Shown piece after piece: positions 38,501 to 46,129 of a DNA stretch of 64,000 bases. Below the pieces are notes generated by a model, which saw nothing but the letters and a program-made list of their open reading frames with translations, did not search any database and had not been told where the DNA came from. This stretch comes from Lates calcarifer (taxonomy: Eukaryota; Chordata; Actinopteri; Centropomidae), in NCBI RefSeq assembly GCF_001640805.2, contig NC_066843.1, positions 9,449,686-9,513,685 on the forward strand, in the 5' to 3' direction. Both the position numbers and the translations under genes were made by a program. Position 1 is the first letter of the stretch; every line of letters begins with the position of its first letter.

Positions 38501-41500
38501 TCCCAGTTAGGATACAGCAACTGGGAAGTTGGGGAAGAGGAGAGATACTCTCATGCCGTGACAAGCAGGGTAGGAGCAGAAAGAGAAGGTTTCAGTCTGG
38601 TCATAGGAGGACGGTTTGTGGATTTGCTATACGTGTGAACCAGGATGTGAAATGATCACGGACACAGTCGGTTCAAATTAGTTTGGCCGTGGATGTGTGT
38701 GAGACCTGCTGAAGATTAGATCTGCTCAGTAAGTAATAACATTAGCGCACCCTCCCTCAGCGCATGTGTGTGCACAGGGCAGAGGTTTAAGTTGTGCTAA
38801 ATGAGAGAGCCTCCTTAAGCCGCAAAAGGCTCCCGCTATTTCTGTCCAAGTGTTTGTTTTCATCTCTGGTGGAGGAGCCATGCGTTTGCGACAGCGGCCA
38901 CACAAACTCATACAAACACAATGACACTGACAGTCAACAGGTTATCTTATAAAGAGAAGTCAGCCAAAACAAGAAGTAATGGTGGCGTTAAAATGATCAA
39001 CTTTAGTAAGTATTCAGTGTTACAATGCCATAACATGTGCCAACAACCAAACCAACAAAAAGGCTTACTGCAACATACAGACCATGCACTACAAGGCCCA
39101 GATCTCTGGCTTTACTTTACCTGGAGCTTGCTGGAGCGTCTTCACAGCTGGACATAAGAATGTCTGAAGGCTGGACACGCAAAGTTCACTCACTGTCCCC
39201 ATAGCTCCAGTGTGGAATATGTGAGCTGTATGTGAAGGTCTGTCTCTGTCAGTCAGTTGCTCCCTCTTTGACAATTCAGACTGAGAAGGAGGATGAGGGA
39301 AGTTGCGAAGGCCCGGGCTCCCCCCTCCCCACTGTGGCCGCTCTGACAAGTCACTCTGAGCTTCTGGCCGTTCTGGCTGTTCTGTCCGCAGAGGGAGACT
39401 CCCAACTGCTAAGGCCCCTGCTATGTGTCACTCTGCTTCAACCTAATCTCCCAGTCGGATGAATTCTCCTGCTCCCGGAGGCCAATCTCCGCAAACTCAC
39501 CTACTTTCTCTTCCCCCTCAATTAGAATGTGCAACTTGCCAGGACGATGAAATCACTTCTGCTTTCTCCCTGTTCCCCTTTTGCACTGGTGTCTCAGCCT
39601 CCCTCTATCCTCCTCTGCTCTCTCTCTCTCTCCCTCTCTCTCTCACTCACTCTCTCTCTCTTTTCTCTCCCACTTGCACTCCCTTGCTACTTTACATACT
39701 AACTCAAGCAAGTATTCTTAGACCTAACAGATTGCACACATAAATACAATAGCCAGATGGTATTTGAAACTCATATATTAATGTACCTTCAGGACAAATC
39801 TCTGCTTTTTATGACTTTTACTGTAACCAAGTTTGCCTGACAAAATTTAAAAACCACCATCACGTGGAAGATCAATTAGAGAAACAATTAAGGGGAAATT
39901 GAAAGTTTTACTGTGCATAGGAATAACAGCAAACTGTCTTGTGTCACTCTGTTTTGTGTGGTGCAGTTTTCGAGTTCCATCTCTACCCTCTGTTGCTTTC
40001 AGCTTCCAGTCACTCATTTTTGGTTTCAGAAGCCCTGTACATAAAATCAAGATTTCATTGTTGCTTGGCAACAGGTTGGAAGAAATGATTTGCTCCTGGG
40101 CAAAGCACTGTGAGCCATTTGTTTTGATTAGATTATTTTCACACCTATTGAGAGTTATTCACCACGACAAAATCACATTTTAGGGGTCTCGGAGCCACGC
40201 AACACACACTGTTTTCTTCTTCACACACATACACACATACACACACACACAGTCTTGCAGCAGAATACATTGGTCTGGTTCTGCCACAGATGTGTTTATA
40301 ATCAACAGCAATTGATCACTTCCTCTTGTGGAGCAAAGCCGAAATATTTACCTCCACTCTTGAACCAGTGCCACTCTGCATGCCACTCTGAATTAGCCCT
40401 CGCCTGTCAATCACACCAAGTGTCTGTCACTTCTTAACAACAGAACTCTCTCCTTCAGTGTCAGTCATTAATAAACCCTTCAACTCTGCCCTCATTGTCA
40501 ATCACACCACCGAGGGTGCCGTGTTAGCAACAGACGTCTGCAGCAATTAGCGTATGGTACAAGGTCAGATCTGACACTCACAGCATTTGTGGGTTTTTGC
40601 ATGGCTGTAACATCGCCCTTTGATGTATATAGCCATCATTGCCCAGTTCACTGCAGTTCAGTGCCTCAAAGTGACCCCCAGCCACCCCTCTCTGTGAACT
40701 GCAAAGTCAGTCCTGGCTACTTTAAAATGCTGCAGCTGCACATCACCCGGAGGAACAGCCCTGTCACAGGAGGAACAGCAGCAGAGGACACAGTGCAGTC
40801 AGCACAAATGTTTCTCTTCTCTTTTTTAGTATGCATATTCCTCCCCCACCGCTTGGCTCCACCTTACAGTACCTCTCTGAATGAGTGTGTTAGCAACTGA
40901 CAGAGCAACTGCATGGAGTATTTACATGTAAACAGATGGGTGCATAGATAGATAGATAGATGGTGAAAAAATACATGCTGTAAATGGAATAATGTCAATA
41001 TATTACACTGAAAGTGTCAAGTGGCCATGCCTGAGTCCACACAGCAAACTGTAAGTATTCTAATGAAAGCCATAAAGGCAAATTAGCCATAGCAATAACA
41101 GTAAATGTAAATTCATTATTCTTAATATCGCCTCATAAGGACTTCTGAGTTATTTTAAGCAAAGTGCAAAAAACTATTAGAGACTTACAGCACCAGATGT
41201 ACTCAGTGACAGCTTGGAACAGCCTGGACAGCCCTTAAGGGTAGGGTCCATTGGTGCCCAAGCTGCTCAGACACAGTGCTCAATTATATAATAGGTCTGC
41301 TATTGGACCTTAATATTAGTCCAAAAACAGAGATAAATTAAGTGTTCTGTTTGAATTTAAACATTAATAATAAATTTTAACCTCTAAAGTTATAGACTAG
41401 TCAAAGGCCTTCCCATGGAGCAAAGAAATTAGAGGGGACCTATGCTTCTGTCTGCTCACTAGAAAAGCATAATTTGTATAAAAGCCACTTATATCCACAA

Positions 41501-44500
41501 TAACATATTTTAAATACAGCATTAATCCTGTATAAGCTATTAGCAGTTGCTGTTCTAGAGCTGATTCTGCAATCAGTGCTTCCAGGGGGAGGGTCGGAAA
41601 TGTAAAAACAATTTTCCTATAGAAATCAATAAAATTTCCCATTACAGAAATAATTAGGTGCAACCACACCTAAGCGATTGAATGCATGCCTCTGTCATGT
41701 TGCAAACATCATCATTTAGGAGGAATAGAGGCTGCTGAGATGTGATTTCCTCTGTGTGGTGCTGTGTGCAGTGTATAGGCCTGGCCTTGAACTGGACCCA
41801 ATGACAGTTTCCTTTAGCAGTTATGCATACATGCCACCAGGTGGACATAGCATGCAACAACACCATTATTCTTGGTTCACTTAGCAGGCCAGAAGGTTTC
41901 TCGAGTTTACAGAACAGCAGACTTGGCTTTAATTCAGCTGTGGGATGTACGTAGGTTGAACAACTAAGTGGAAGACCCATGTACAAATATTACAATCAGA
42001 AAACCTGCAGCTGCCAGAGTAGACAGTCTGCTTGGAGATTCTGTTGAAAATCAGCCATACAGTATGTTTGACTTTAAAAAGTCAGGTAGGCAGACAAACC
42101 TTCTGTGATGGAAAGTGTTCCCCCACTTGGATATAAACCTACAGAGAGCTTGTTGATCTGTGTTGGTGGAACTCCTACATAGCAGCCTAATGTTAGCATC
42201 ACCTGCAGTGACTAACAATTGGCTAGGGTGGGAGCAGAACAAGCACCTCTGCTGGTACAGCTCAACTGAACATACTCACCACAAAGGATAAGGCTTATCA
42301 GCCTAAATATAGACTGACTGTGCTTAGTAACATCTTCCTGATAAAGTTGCAGCACTCATTGCCCAATTTTCCTTTCAGATGCTTTAAAGCTTTAATATTC
42401 TTCTTCAGTGTGCTTCTCTTTAGCTGCAACCCTTTGTGATTGGTGTAGATTAAATGATGAAAAACAAAGGGATAAGTCTGTTATCTCTGTTATAAGACAG
42501 TTTATTTCTAGATTGGGTTGAGTAAGAAGACAAACTGCAACACAAGTGCAGATTTACATTGACTTTGAAGTGACAATTTTCAACTTCTATTTTTTGTCTT
42601 TTCATTTTTATGTCACGGTTCTTCTTTTTTTTATCGCAAAAAAAGATTTGGCGGCATAAGTCCACTGAGATTCTGCTGCTGCTGCTGCTTTGACGGTGAC
42701 AGTGAGTGTGCTTTGAACGTGAGAGCAGCTTAGTTCTGGAGTAGACCTGTCTCATCGTCATGTTGGGTAAGGAGTGACAGGATACGACAGGAAAACAACA
42801 TATTGCAGGCCAGTAGAAGCAACGATACTTCTGACACGTCAATCACTCAGTCAAACGGGAGGAGGAGGGGTCAGACTGAGAGTAGAGATGACACCCATAA
42901 CCGCAGCAACCACATGTACCTGCCGTTGTAGTGCAACCACGCCTATAAGCAGTCAGTTTCCTTTGTGTGTACACATTTCATTATGCAAAAAGAAGCTGAG
43001 CTGCACTGACAGGTGCAGGTAGATGGCAAAAGTGCATGAGGAAAGAAAAAAAGAAAAGATAAACAAAGATATTTCAACACCCTGCAGCTCAAAGCCTTTG
43101 AAGTGAGTCTTGAAACAGAGCTGCACCCAATAAATCCCAAGATAGCTGGTTTCGGGCACCAGCACCTAGCAACATCACAGGAACAGAGTGCAAAAACACA
43201 GTATGTTAATCCTGTCATAAATTTTAGAAGGTTACTGCACATATATCAAGGCCAGGCTATAAAATATACAGACTCACTGCCCTTCTCCACACGAACATAA
43301 CATTTCTTGTTGCATAAGTCTAGTTTACATTAATAATAAAGGAAGGCGAAAAAAAACATGCCTGTACAAAAAATTACAAGAGTCTGTCAGAGTCAAGTCT
43401 TGACAGCAGATGTATTACTTCTATCCTCTCTTCTTCTCAGACTTCAATTATGCTGAACAGTCACGGTGCTCAGGGACAGAAGAGATGAAGAGAGACTCGT
43501 ACTTACTCATTCAGATCCACGAACAGCCGATTTGACTAAAGGAGGTGTCAGGGACAGTGAGGGTGTTATTTGAATGTGCTGGGGAGCCTCAACATGTCCC
43601 TTCTCTTATGCCTCACACTTTAGCACATAATTACATAATCATCGACTGATTCTTCAGATGAATTGCAAATAGGGAAACGCTGACAAGAGAAGAAGACTGC
43701 ACAGAAATATGACTATCCAGCTGTGAGACTAAGAGAAAACTTGCTGTATGGGCTGGCAGAAGTCACTACTGGACTCGGTATAGGCCAAGACTATTGGATA
43801 AGCAATGCCAGAAGTTGAGACACAAAAAATGTATGAGTGCAGATCAATAACCTCAAAGATGGATTTCTACTTAGATTAGACTAAAACTTTTATTTCTCAT
43901 AAGTGAGTCACAGAAAGTCCTCCCTCCTTTTAACAGGGCATCAGATGGAATCTTGCAATGAGGCCATTGCTGGTGGTTCTATTTTGAGATGCATTAAGCT
44001 CACAGAACAACTAAACTGCTAAATTATTGAGATGAAGCCTCTATCATAGCCAAGGCTAGCCATCAGTTAGCTCATAGTGGCCTGACATAATCTAGGAATG
44101 GGCGGTGGGGTGTGTGGTGGGGTGGGGTGAGGGTGGTCACCCTATAGCATACATGATGTCAGGACACTGGATTTCCTGTAAAGATGGTTCATTTTACCAA
44201 CAAGGGCAATTTCATAGGAAGGCACTTTGTCAAACTGTGTCATCTAAAGAGCCTATGCATCTCAGAATAGATGCCAGCGTAGTATAAATAAATCAGTTTG
44301 GATCATGTCCATTCCCATACGGGCAGGAACTTTTCTGTCTCTCACTGCATTAATTATACCGTGTAAATATGAGGATTTGTACAGTGTCCACCGTGCTGTC
44401 ATAACTGCAGTGTGATGCTTAATAATTCATCACACAGATCTTTTTATATCCTTTTGGCTGTGAGTACCACAGAGGCCACCTGTTTTAAAACTGGCTTATA

Positions 44501-44841
44501 AAAACCCCAACAGGGTAAAATCCTGTGCATGCATTCGAATCAGATAAACACATGGTAAAGTATGACATAATGTCGAGTACGACTTTATATTATGTCATGC
44601 TGTCATTGTAACACTCCCATCAAGCAATCAGATTGGCAGAAGTATGAACATCTATGCTCAGTAGACTACAGTCTGTCATTTCTGATCACTTGGCATAGCA
44701 GAGCACGAACACTGAAGACACCAATGCTAAAAAAACATGCACTCATGGTACTATCAGGGGCTTGGATCAAAGCATCCTCTAAATGCCAAGCAGTCTGTGT
44801 TAAGGGTGGGATGAGGACAAACCGTAATTCTCCCCCTCCAT
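7472..44841 (-). CDS. cyth1: Cytohesin-1, ARF guanine-nucleotide exchange factor (whole multi-exon gene, coding span)
   Basis: Thirteen ordinary exons per transcript, plus an optional 3-nt microexon, join in phase with GT-AG borders. With the proximal first exon they encode 398 residues (399 with the microexon); human CYTH1 is about 398. Order: N-terminal coiled coil (about residues 10-70), Sec7 domain (about 72-256) with the catalytic glutamate in LPGEAQK (Glu159), then a PH domain (about 262-380) containing [21 protein letters not shown], and a basic tail ending [10 protein letters not shown]. Known of the family: cytohesins load GTP on ARF1/ARF6 at the plasma membrane and are recruited by PIP3 through the PH domain. 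The tail [12 protein letters not shown] is that of paralogue 1 rather than 2 or 3. It shares orientation and order with usp36, as in human. Which teleost-duplication copy (a or b) this is cannot be told. Confidence 0.96.
7551..8239 (-). other. cyth1: cyth1 last intron
   Basis: The intron is AT-rich, with T runs and A runs near 7750 and 8200. It has no additional exon or repeat family that I recognise. Confidence 0.8.
8240..8394 (-). CDS. cyth1: cyth1 coding exon 13 (PH domain)
   Basis: The exon is 155 nt. It encodes [20 protein letters not shown], then [20 protein letters not shown] and [11 protein letters not shown] plus AA of Lys. It contains the conserved [16 protein letters not shown] segment and the invariant Trp of the C-terminal PH helix. 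The borders are TTCTGTAG and CATCAA|GTAATT. Confidence 0.97.
8642..8710 (-). CDS. cyth1: cyth1 coding exon 12 (PH domain)
   Basis: The exon is 69 nt and encodes [20 protein letters not shown] and KKP. Human CYTH1 as I recall it has one more residue (VEDSKKP); here the serine is absent and the loop is one residue shorter. The borders are TTGTGCAG and CCA|GTAAGT. Confidence 0.96.
8809..8885 (-). CDS. cyth1: cyth1 coding exon 11 (PH domain phosphoinositide site)
   Basis: The exon is 77 nt and encodes [20 protein letters not shown] then YFEYTT. The Lys, Arg and Tyr residues of [11 protein letters not shown] are those that contact the inositol phosphate head group in cytohesin PH structures. The borders are GCTCCACAG and ACA|GTGAGT. 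Confidence 0.96.
8929..8947 (+). repeat. cyth1: (GA)n microsatellite
   Basis: AGAGAGAGAG-type run beside the exon 11 acceptor of cyth1 (about 45 bp away). The pre-mRNA carries (CU)n here, a pyrimidine tract that might matter for the neighbouring acceptor. Confidence 0.9.
11220..11222 (-). CDS. cyth1: cyth1 3-nt microexon GAG (extra glycine in the PH domain)
   Basis: On the minus strand the sequence reads GTCTTTCCTCAG|GAG|GTATGTACA: a strong acceptor, three bases and a strong donor. The spot is in the intron between the exon ending CTGG and the exon starting GGGGA. Inclusion converts L-G-G-R to L-G-G-G-R without changing frame. Established for mammalian cytohesins: a 3-nt GAG exon gives diglycine or triglycine PH domains, the diglycine form preferring PIP3 and the triglycine form binding PI(4,5)P2 comparably. 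Actual inclusion here is inferred. Confidence 0.85.
12525..12636 (-). CDS. cyth1: cyth1 coding exon 9 (Sec7-PH linker and start of PH)
   Basis: The exon is 112 nt and encodes [20 protein letters not shown] then [17 protein letters not shown] plus one G. The last G is the first base of the glycine codon whose number of repeats is decided by the microexon downstream. The borders are TATTGTAG and CTGG|GTGAGT. Confidence 0.96.
12732..12880 (-). CDS. cyth1: cyth1 coding exon 8 (Sec7, ARF-binding groove)
   Basis: The exon is 149 nt and encodes [20 protein letters not shown], then [20 protein letters not shown] and GDLPEDLLR. Motif 2 of Sec7 domains ([16 protein letters not shown]) is intact. The borders are GTGTCACAG and AGG|GTGAGT. 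Confidence 0.97.
12881..13696 (-). other. cyth1: cyth1 intron between Sec7 exons
   Basis: The intron is 816 bases. The acceptor side near 12891 is ordinary. I see no repeat or conserved-looking element. Confidence 0.75.
13697..13809 (-). CDS. cyth1: cyth1 coding exon 7 (Sec7 catalytic glutamate)
   Basis: The exon is 113 nt and encodes [20 protein letters not shown] then [17 protein letters not shown]. The glutamate of LPGEAQK (Glu159 of the proximal isoform) is the Sec7 glutamic finger that displaces GDP and Mg2+ from ARF, so the domain should be catalytically competent. Two overlapping acceptor choices exist (CAGACAG); only the first keeps frame. Confidence 0.96.
14027..14107 (-). CDS. cyth1: cyth1 coding exon 6 (Sec7)
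   Basis: The exon is 81 nt and encodes [20 protein letters not shown] and NLVQAL, flanked by split Arg codons. It is a standard Sec7 core helix region. The borders are TCCTGTAG and CTAAG|GTAAGT. Confidence 0.96.
14108..15239 (-). other. cyth1: cyth1 intron between Sec7 exons
   Basis: The intron is 1.1 kb with mixed composition. Nothing is recognised in it. Confidence 0.75.
15240..15358 (-). CDS. cyth1: cyth1 coding exon 5 (Sec7, first part)
   Basis: The exon is 119 nt. It encodes [20 protein letters not shown] followed by [19 protein letters not shown] and AG of Arg. The [19 protein letters not shown] stretch is the Sec7 family signature helix pair. The borders are TTTCACAG and GAGAG|GTCAGT. 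Confidence 0.96.
15451..15517 (-). CDS. cyth1: cyth1 coding exon 4 (linker to Sec7)
   Basis: The exon is 67 nt and completes Arg, then encodes [20 protein letters not shown] and KK. This linker is nearly invariant in cytohesins and in known structures contributes to autoinhibition. The borders are GTTTCAG and AAG|GTAGGT. Confidence 0.95.
15518..16762 (-). other. cyth1: cyth1 intron with a conserved-looking segment
   Basis: The left half is AT-rich and unremarkable. The segment 16500-16700 is denser. It includes a perfect inverted repeat (CATCAGG at 16541-16547 and CCTGATG at 16556-16562) and homeodomain/TALE-like words (TGAATAATTGACAG near 16646). It might be an enhancer, but that is only an impression. 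Confidence 0.5.
16763..16827 (-). CDS. cyth1: cyth1 coding exon 3 (coiled coil)
   Basis: The exon is 65 nt and encodes [21 protein letters not shown] plus AG of an Arg codon. It continues the heptads toward the Sec7 domain. The borders are CCCTGCAG and GAGAG|GTAAGA. The only clear difference remembered from human is Thr-Ser where human has Ala-Asn. Confidence 0.94.
16828..18953 (-). other. cyth1: cyth1 intron with a dispersed repeat and a G-rich block
   Basis: The intron carries the fish dispersed repeat at 16886-16953 and a G-rich block at 17736-17815 on the plus strand. The remainder is AT-rich with no exon seen. Confidence 0.7.
16886..16953 (+). mobile_element. Teleost dispersed repeat fragment
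   Basis: The stretch contains TTTTATTTATATAGCGCCAA, then TTCACAACAGAAGTTATCT and GAGGCACT. I recognise this as a very common interspersed sequence in teleost genomes. Its family name is not asserted. Only about 68 bp are present, so it is a fragment. Confidence 0.7.
18954..19036 (-). CDS. cyth1: cyth1 coding exon 2 (coiled coil)
   Basis: The exon is 83 nt, entering in phase 1 and leaving in phase 0. It encodes [20 protein letters not shown] and on to ELLEDIQ. This is the start of the N-terminal heptad region by which cytohesins dimerise and bind partners such as GRASP/CYTIP (known of the family). The acceptor is CTCTCCACAG and the donor CAG|GTAATA. Both first exons feed into it. Confidence 0.93.
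26236..26268 (+). repeat. 11-bp tandem repeat, three copies
   Basis: CAGCTCCCAGC is repeated three times head to tail without mismatch, inside a cyth1 intron. Confidence 0.9.
26417..26511 (+). repeat. Composite microsatellite (TCC)n-(CG/TG)n-(CA)n
   Basis: A TCC run is followed by CACACGCGCGTGCGCGCGCG and then about 26 CA units. Alternating purine-pyrimidine continues for some 75 bp, a classic Z-DNA-forming arrangement. On the minus strand the cyth1 pre-mRNA would carry (UG)n then (GGA)n. Confidence 0.95.
32178..32205 (-). CDS. cyth1: cyth1 proximal alternative coding first exon (MVLKSEDGI)
   Basis: ATG at 32203-32205 opens M-V-L-K-S-E-D-G-I plus one base and splices at ATAG|GTGAGT, a consensus donor. 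It is in phase 1 to the exon at 18954-19036, giving ..[13 protein letters not shown]. The phase equals that of the distal exon, so the two are mutually exclusive starts. It lies in a locally CpG-richer block with GGAA/TTCC (ETS-like) sites upstream, consistent with an internal promoter. Confidence 0.85.
32206..32500 (-). promoter_or_regulatory. cyth1: Proximal cyth1 5' UTR and promoter region
   Basis: The block upstream of the [12 protein letters not shown] contains several GGAA/TTCC ETS-like words (near 32190, 32234 and 32486) and CpGs including GCGCGC at 32441. No TATA box is obvious. The transcription start cannot be placed. Confidence 0.45.
33016..33075 (+). repeat. CT/CA microsatellite with GCGCGC
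   Basis: CTCTCTCTCTCACACACACA passes into ACATACAGATACATACATG and ACACACGCGCGCGC. It is an imperfect dinucleotide tract near the proximal promoter. Confidence 0.9.
38038..38065 (-). repeat. C-rich tract, G-quadruplex motif on the minus strand
   Basis: The minus strand has five runs of four or five G separated by one to three bases. The cyth1 pre-mRNA would carry the G-rich version. Confidence 0.85.
39612..39665 (+). repeat. CT-rich low-complexity tract
   Basis: The tract consists of CTCTCTCT, CCCTCTCTCT and ACTCACTCTC type repeats. Confidence 0.9.
44107..44133 (+). repeat. G-rich tract with four G runs
   Basis: GGGG, GGGG, GGGG and GGG lie within 27 bases on the plus strand. This is compatible with a DNA G-quadruplex about 0.7 kb downstream of the distal cyth1 coding exon. 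Confidence 0.75.
44823..44841 (-). CDS. cyth1: cyth1 distal alternative coding first exon (MEGENY)
   Basis: The exon encodes M-E-G-E-N-Y plus one base, then splices at G|GTTTGT in phase 1 to the exon at 18954-19036, giving [15 protein letters not shown]. This matches the pattern of the human start MEEDDSYVPSDLT, with Tyr-Val-Pro at the join. The donor has T at +3, so it is weaker than most here. The start ATG is in a CCAGG-ATG-G context. The encoded isoform would have 395 residues (396 with the microexon). The exon probably begins at an acceptor at 45011-45012. Confidence 0.8.
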
Positions 44842-45010
44842 CCTGGTGGTCCTGATGCTGCTGCAGGCGTCACTGTCCGGGGATGTCTCTCGCCAAGAGC
44901 TCGCAGCAATCCGGATACCTTCCTCCTTCCTTCCTCCCTTTCTCGTTTCTTCTTTTTCGCTCTGCCCTCCTCTCCTCCTCCCCTCCCAGGATTCAACTTG
45001 ATGGCAGGCT
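44842..45010 (-). other. cyth1: cyth1 distal exon, 5' untranslated part (purine-rich)
   Basis: A strong acceptor (polypyrimidine TGTCTTTCTTTCTAG) ends at 45011, so the exon holding MEGENY probably starts at 45010 and is 188 nt long. The 169 nt before the ATG are rich in GGA/GAA on the minus strand. They contain no stop in the ATG frame (56 sense codons plus 1 nt). The default reading is 5' UTR; the open frame is discussed under findings. Alternatively, transcription could start inside this stretch. Confidence 0.55.
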
Positions 45011-45612
45011 CTAGAAAGAAAGACACGAGCTCACTCTGAGGTGCTACTTTTCTGCTTGTTGCTGTTCTGTTTGTCCCCCCACAGTTGCCGTTAAGGATGC
45101 GTGTGTGCTGCCGATGTTGCTCTGGCCGCTAATATGCATCCAGAGGAGCCGGTGCACATGCTGGCCCCTCCCATCCCAGATGTGATGTCACGCTCTAACT
45201 TATCTTCAGCTTACAACTTTGCCGGTTACTGGTAGCCTGTGATTTGTGTGACTACGTAGAACACAGATGTTTCTCGAAAAACCTGTAAGCTAATATACAG
45301 ACTAGACAAGACTATTACTATTATGAAAAGCGTCATGTCTAAGGTCGGAGAAAGACGAAAAAAAGTTACGAAGCTATGGTTGTCTATGTTCACTCTCTTG
45401 TAGCTCCGTTTTTGGTCTATAGCAGTTAAACGCTCCACTGTGTTCACCAGCTAGTCGCTACCTTTGTGCCTCTACAATTTTAAGTGGTAAACAGGTAATG
45501 TATAGCTTTTCCTTTTGCTAGCCTGTGTCCGAAAACGACAACGAGAGCGGTTCGCGTGAGGCATATCTTTAAAGTAATGCTAAAGATGTCTGTGTAGTGA
45601 GCAAAAACTTAC

Positions 45613-45800
45613 GTTGCCGAGGGGAGCCGCAGATTCAGGTGATACTGCGCCGTCGGTTCATCACTATAGACCACTCCTTTCACACTGTCACATAATGTTG
45701 TTATAAAAACATCAAACCACAGCTGCTTTAAAATTTCTGCATACAGCAACTCTTGCACCTCTGACCACACGAGGTATGTCCAACGGGATAACCCCTGTAG
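45613..45800 (-). other. Probable leader exon and promoter-proximal segment of distal cyth1
   Basis: A consensus donor (GGCAAC|GTAAGTTTTT) lies at 45611-45612. The minus strand is open from 45881 to this donor. The next strong acceptor downstream on the same strand is at 45011-45012, so this is most simply the first exon of the distal cyth1 transcript. The upstream boundary is a guess: promoter-like elements at 45801-45835 suggest that transcription starts near 45.73-45.80 kb. It could instead be a separate non-coding transcript. I do not recognise the translated peptide. Confidence 0.4.
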
Positions 45801-45835
45801 TGACATCACTGAATGGGGCGTGGCCAGAAGCCAAT
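45801..45835 (-). promoter_or_regulatory. Promoter-like cluster: CRE-like, GC/CACCC box and CCAAT
   Basis: Read on the minus strand, this short stretch holds ATTGG (inverted CCAAT, 45831-45835), GCCACGCCCC (45815-45824) and TGATGTCA (45801-45808). The cluster lies directly upstream of the probable leader exon and only about 300 bases from the presumed usp36 polyadenylation site. It fits a promoter for distal cyth1. This assignment is inferred from motifs alone. Confidence 0.4.
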
Positions 45836-46129
45836 TACAGACAGCAGTGCAGCAGCTTTTTCCTGGATCAGTTTTTATCATGTAAATGCGATACTGGCTT
45901 AATACAGCTCAGTTGGTCTAACAATAAAATTATGTTTGATAATAATGGATTTCACTCCCTCTATGTAGCCGCAGAAAACCATTTCCAAATATGGATTTTT
46001 TACTCTGTTTTCCTGTAAAATATCAAATGACCTCATTTCTACCATGCTAACTGCTCATAACTCACATGATATCTAAGATGGGGGGGGGGCATACAAAGCA
46101 GTAGAAGACAGAAAAATGCACAATCAGCT

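Larger units (their letters stand above)
32501..44822 (-). other. cyth1: Long cyth1 intron between distal and proximal first exons
   Basis: This is 12.3 kb with no supported coding exon. Visible content: CT/CA and CG-alternating tracts at 33016-33075, (GT)n(GA)n at 36213-36240, a G4-prone C-rich tract at 38038-38065, a CT-rich tract at 39612-39665, CA-rich 40224-40252, a short GATA repeat at 40944-40961 and a G-rich tract at 44107-44133. A CpG-containing block at 32900-33090 flanks the proximal promoter. Confidence 0.65.

Noticed and set aside
41832..41846. CTCF-like word CCACCAGGTGGAC
   Set aside because: It departs from the core at GGC on one strand and at the central A on the other, so it is weaker than the site at 5332.
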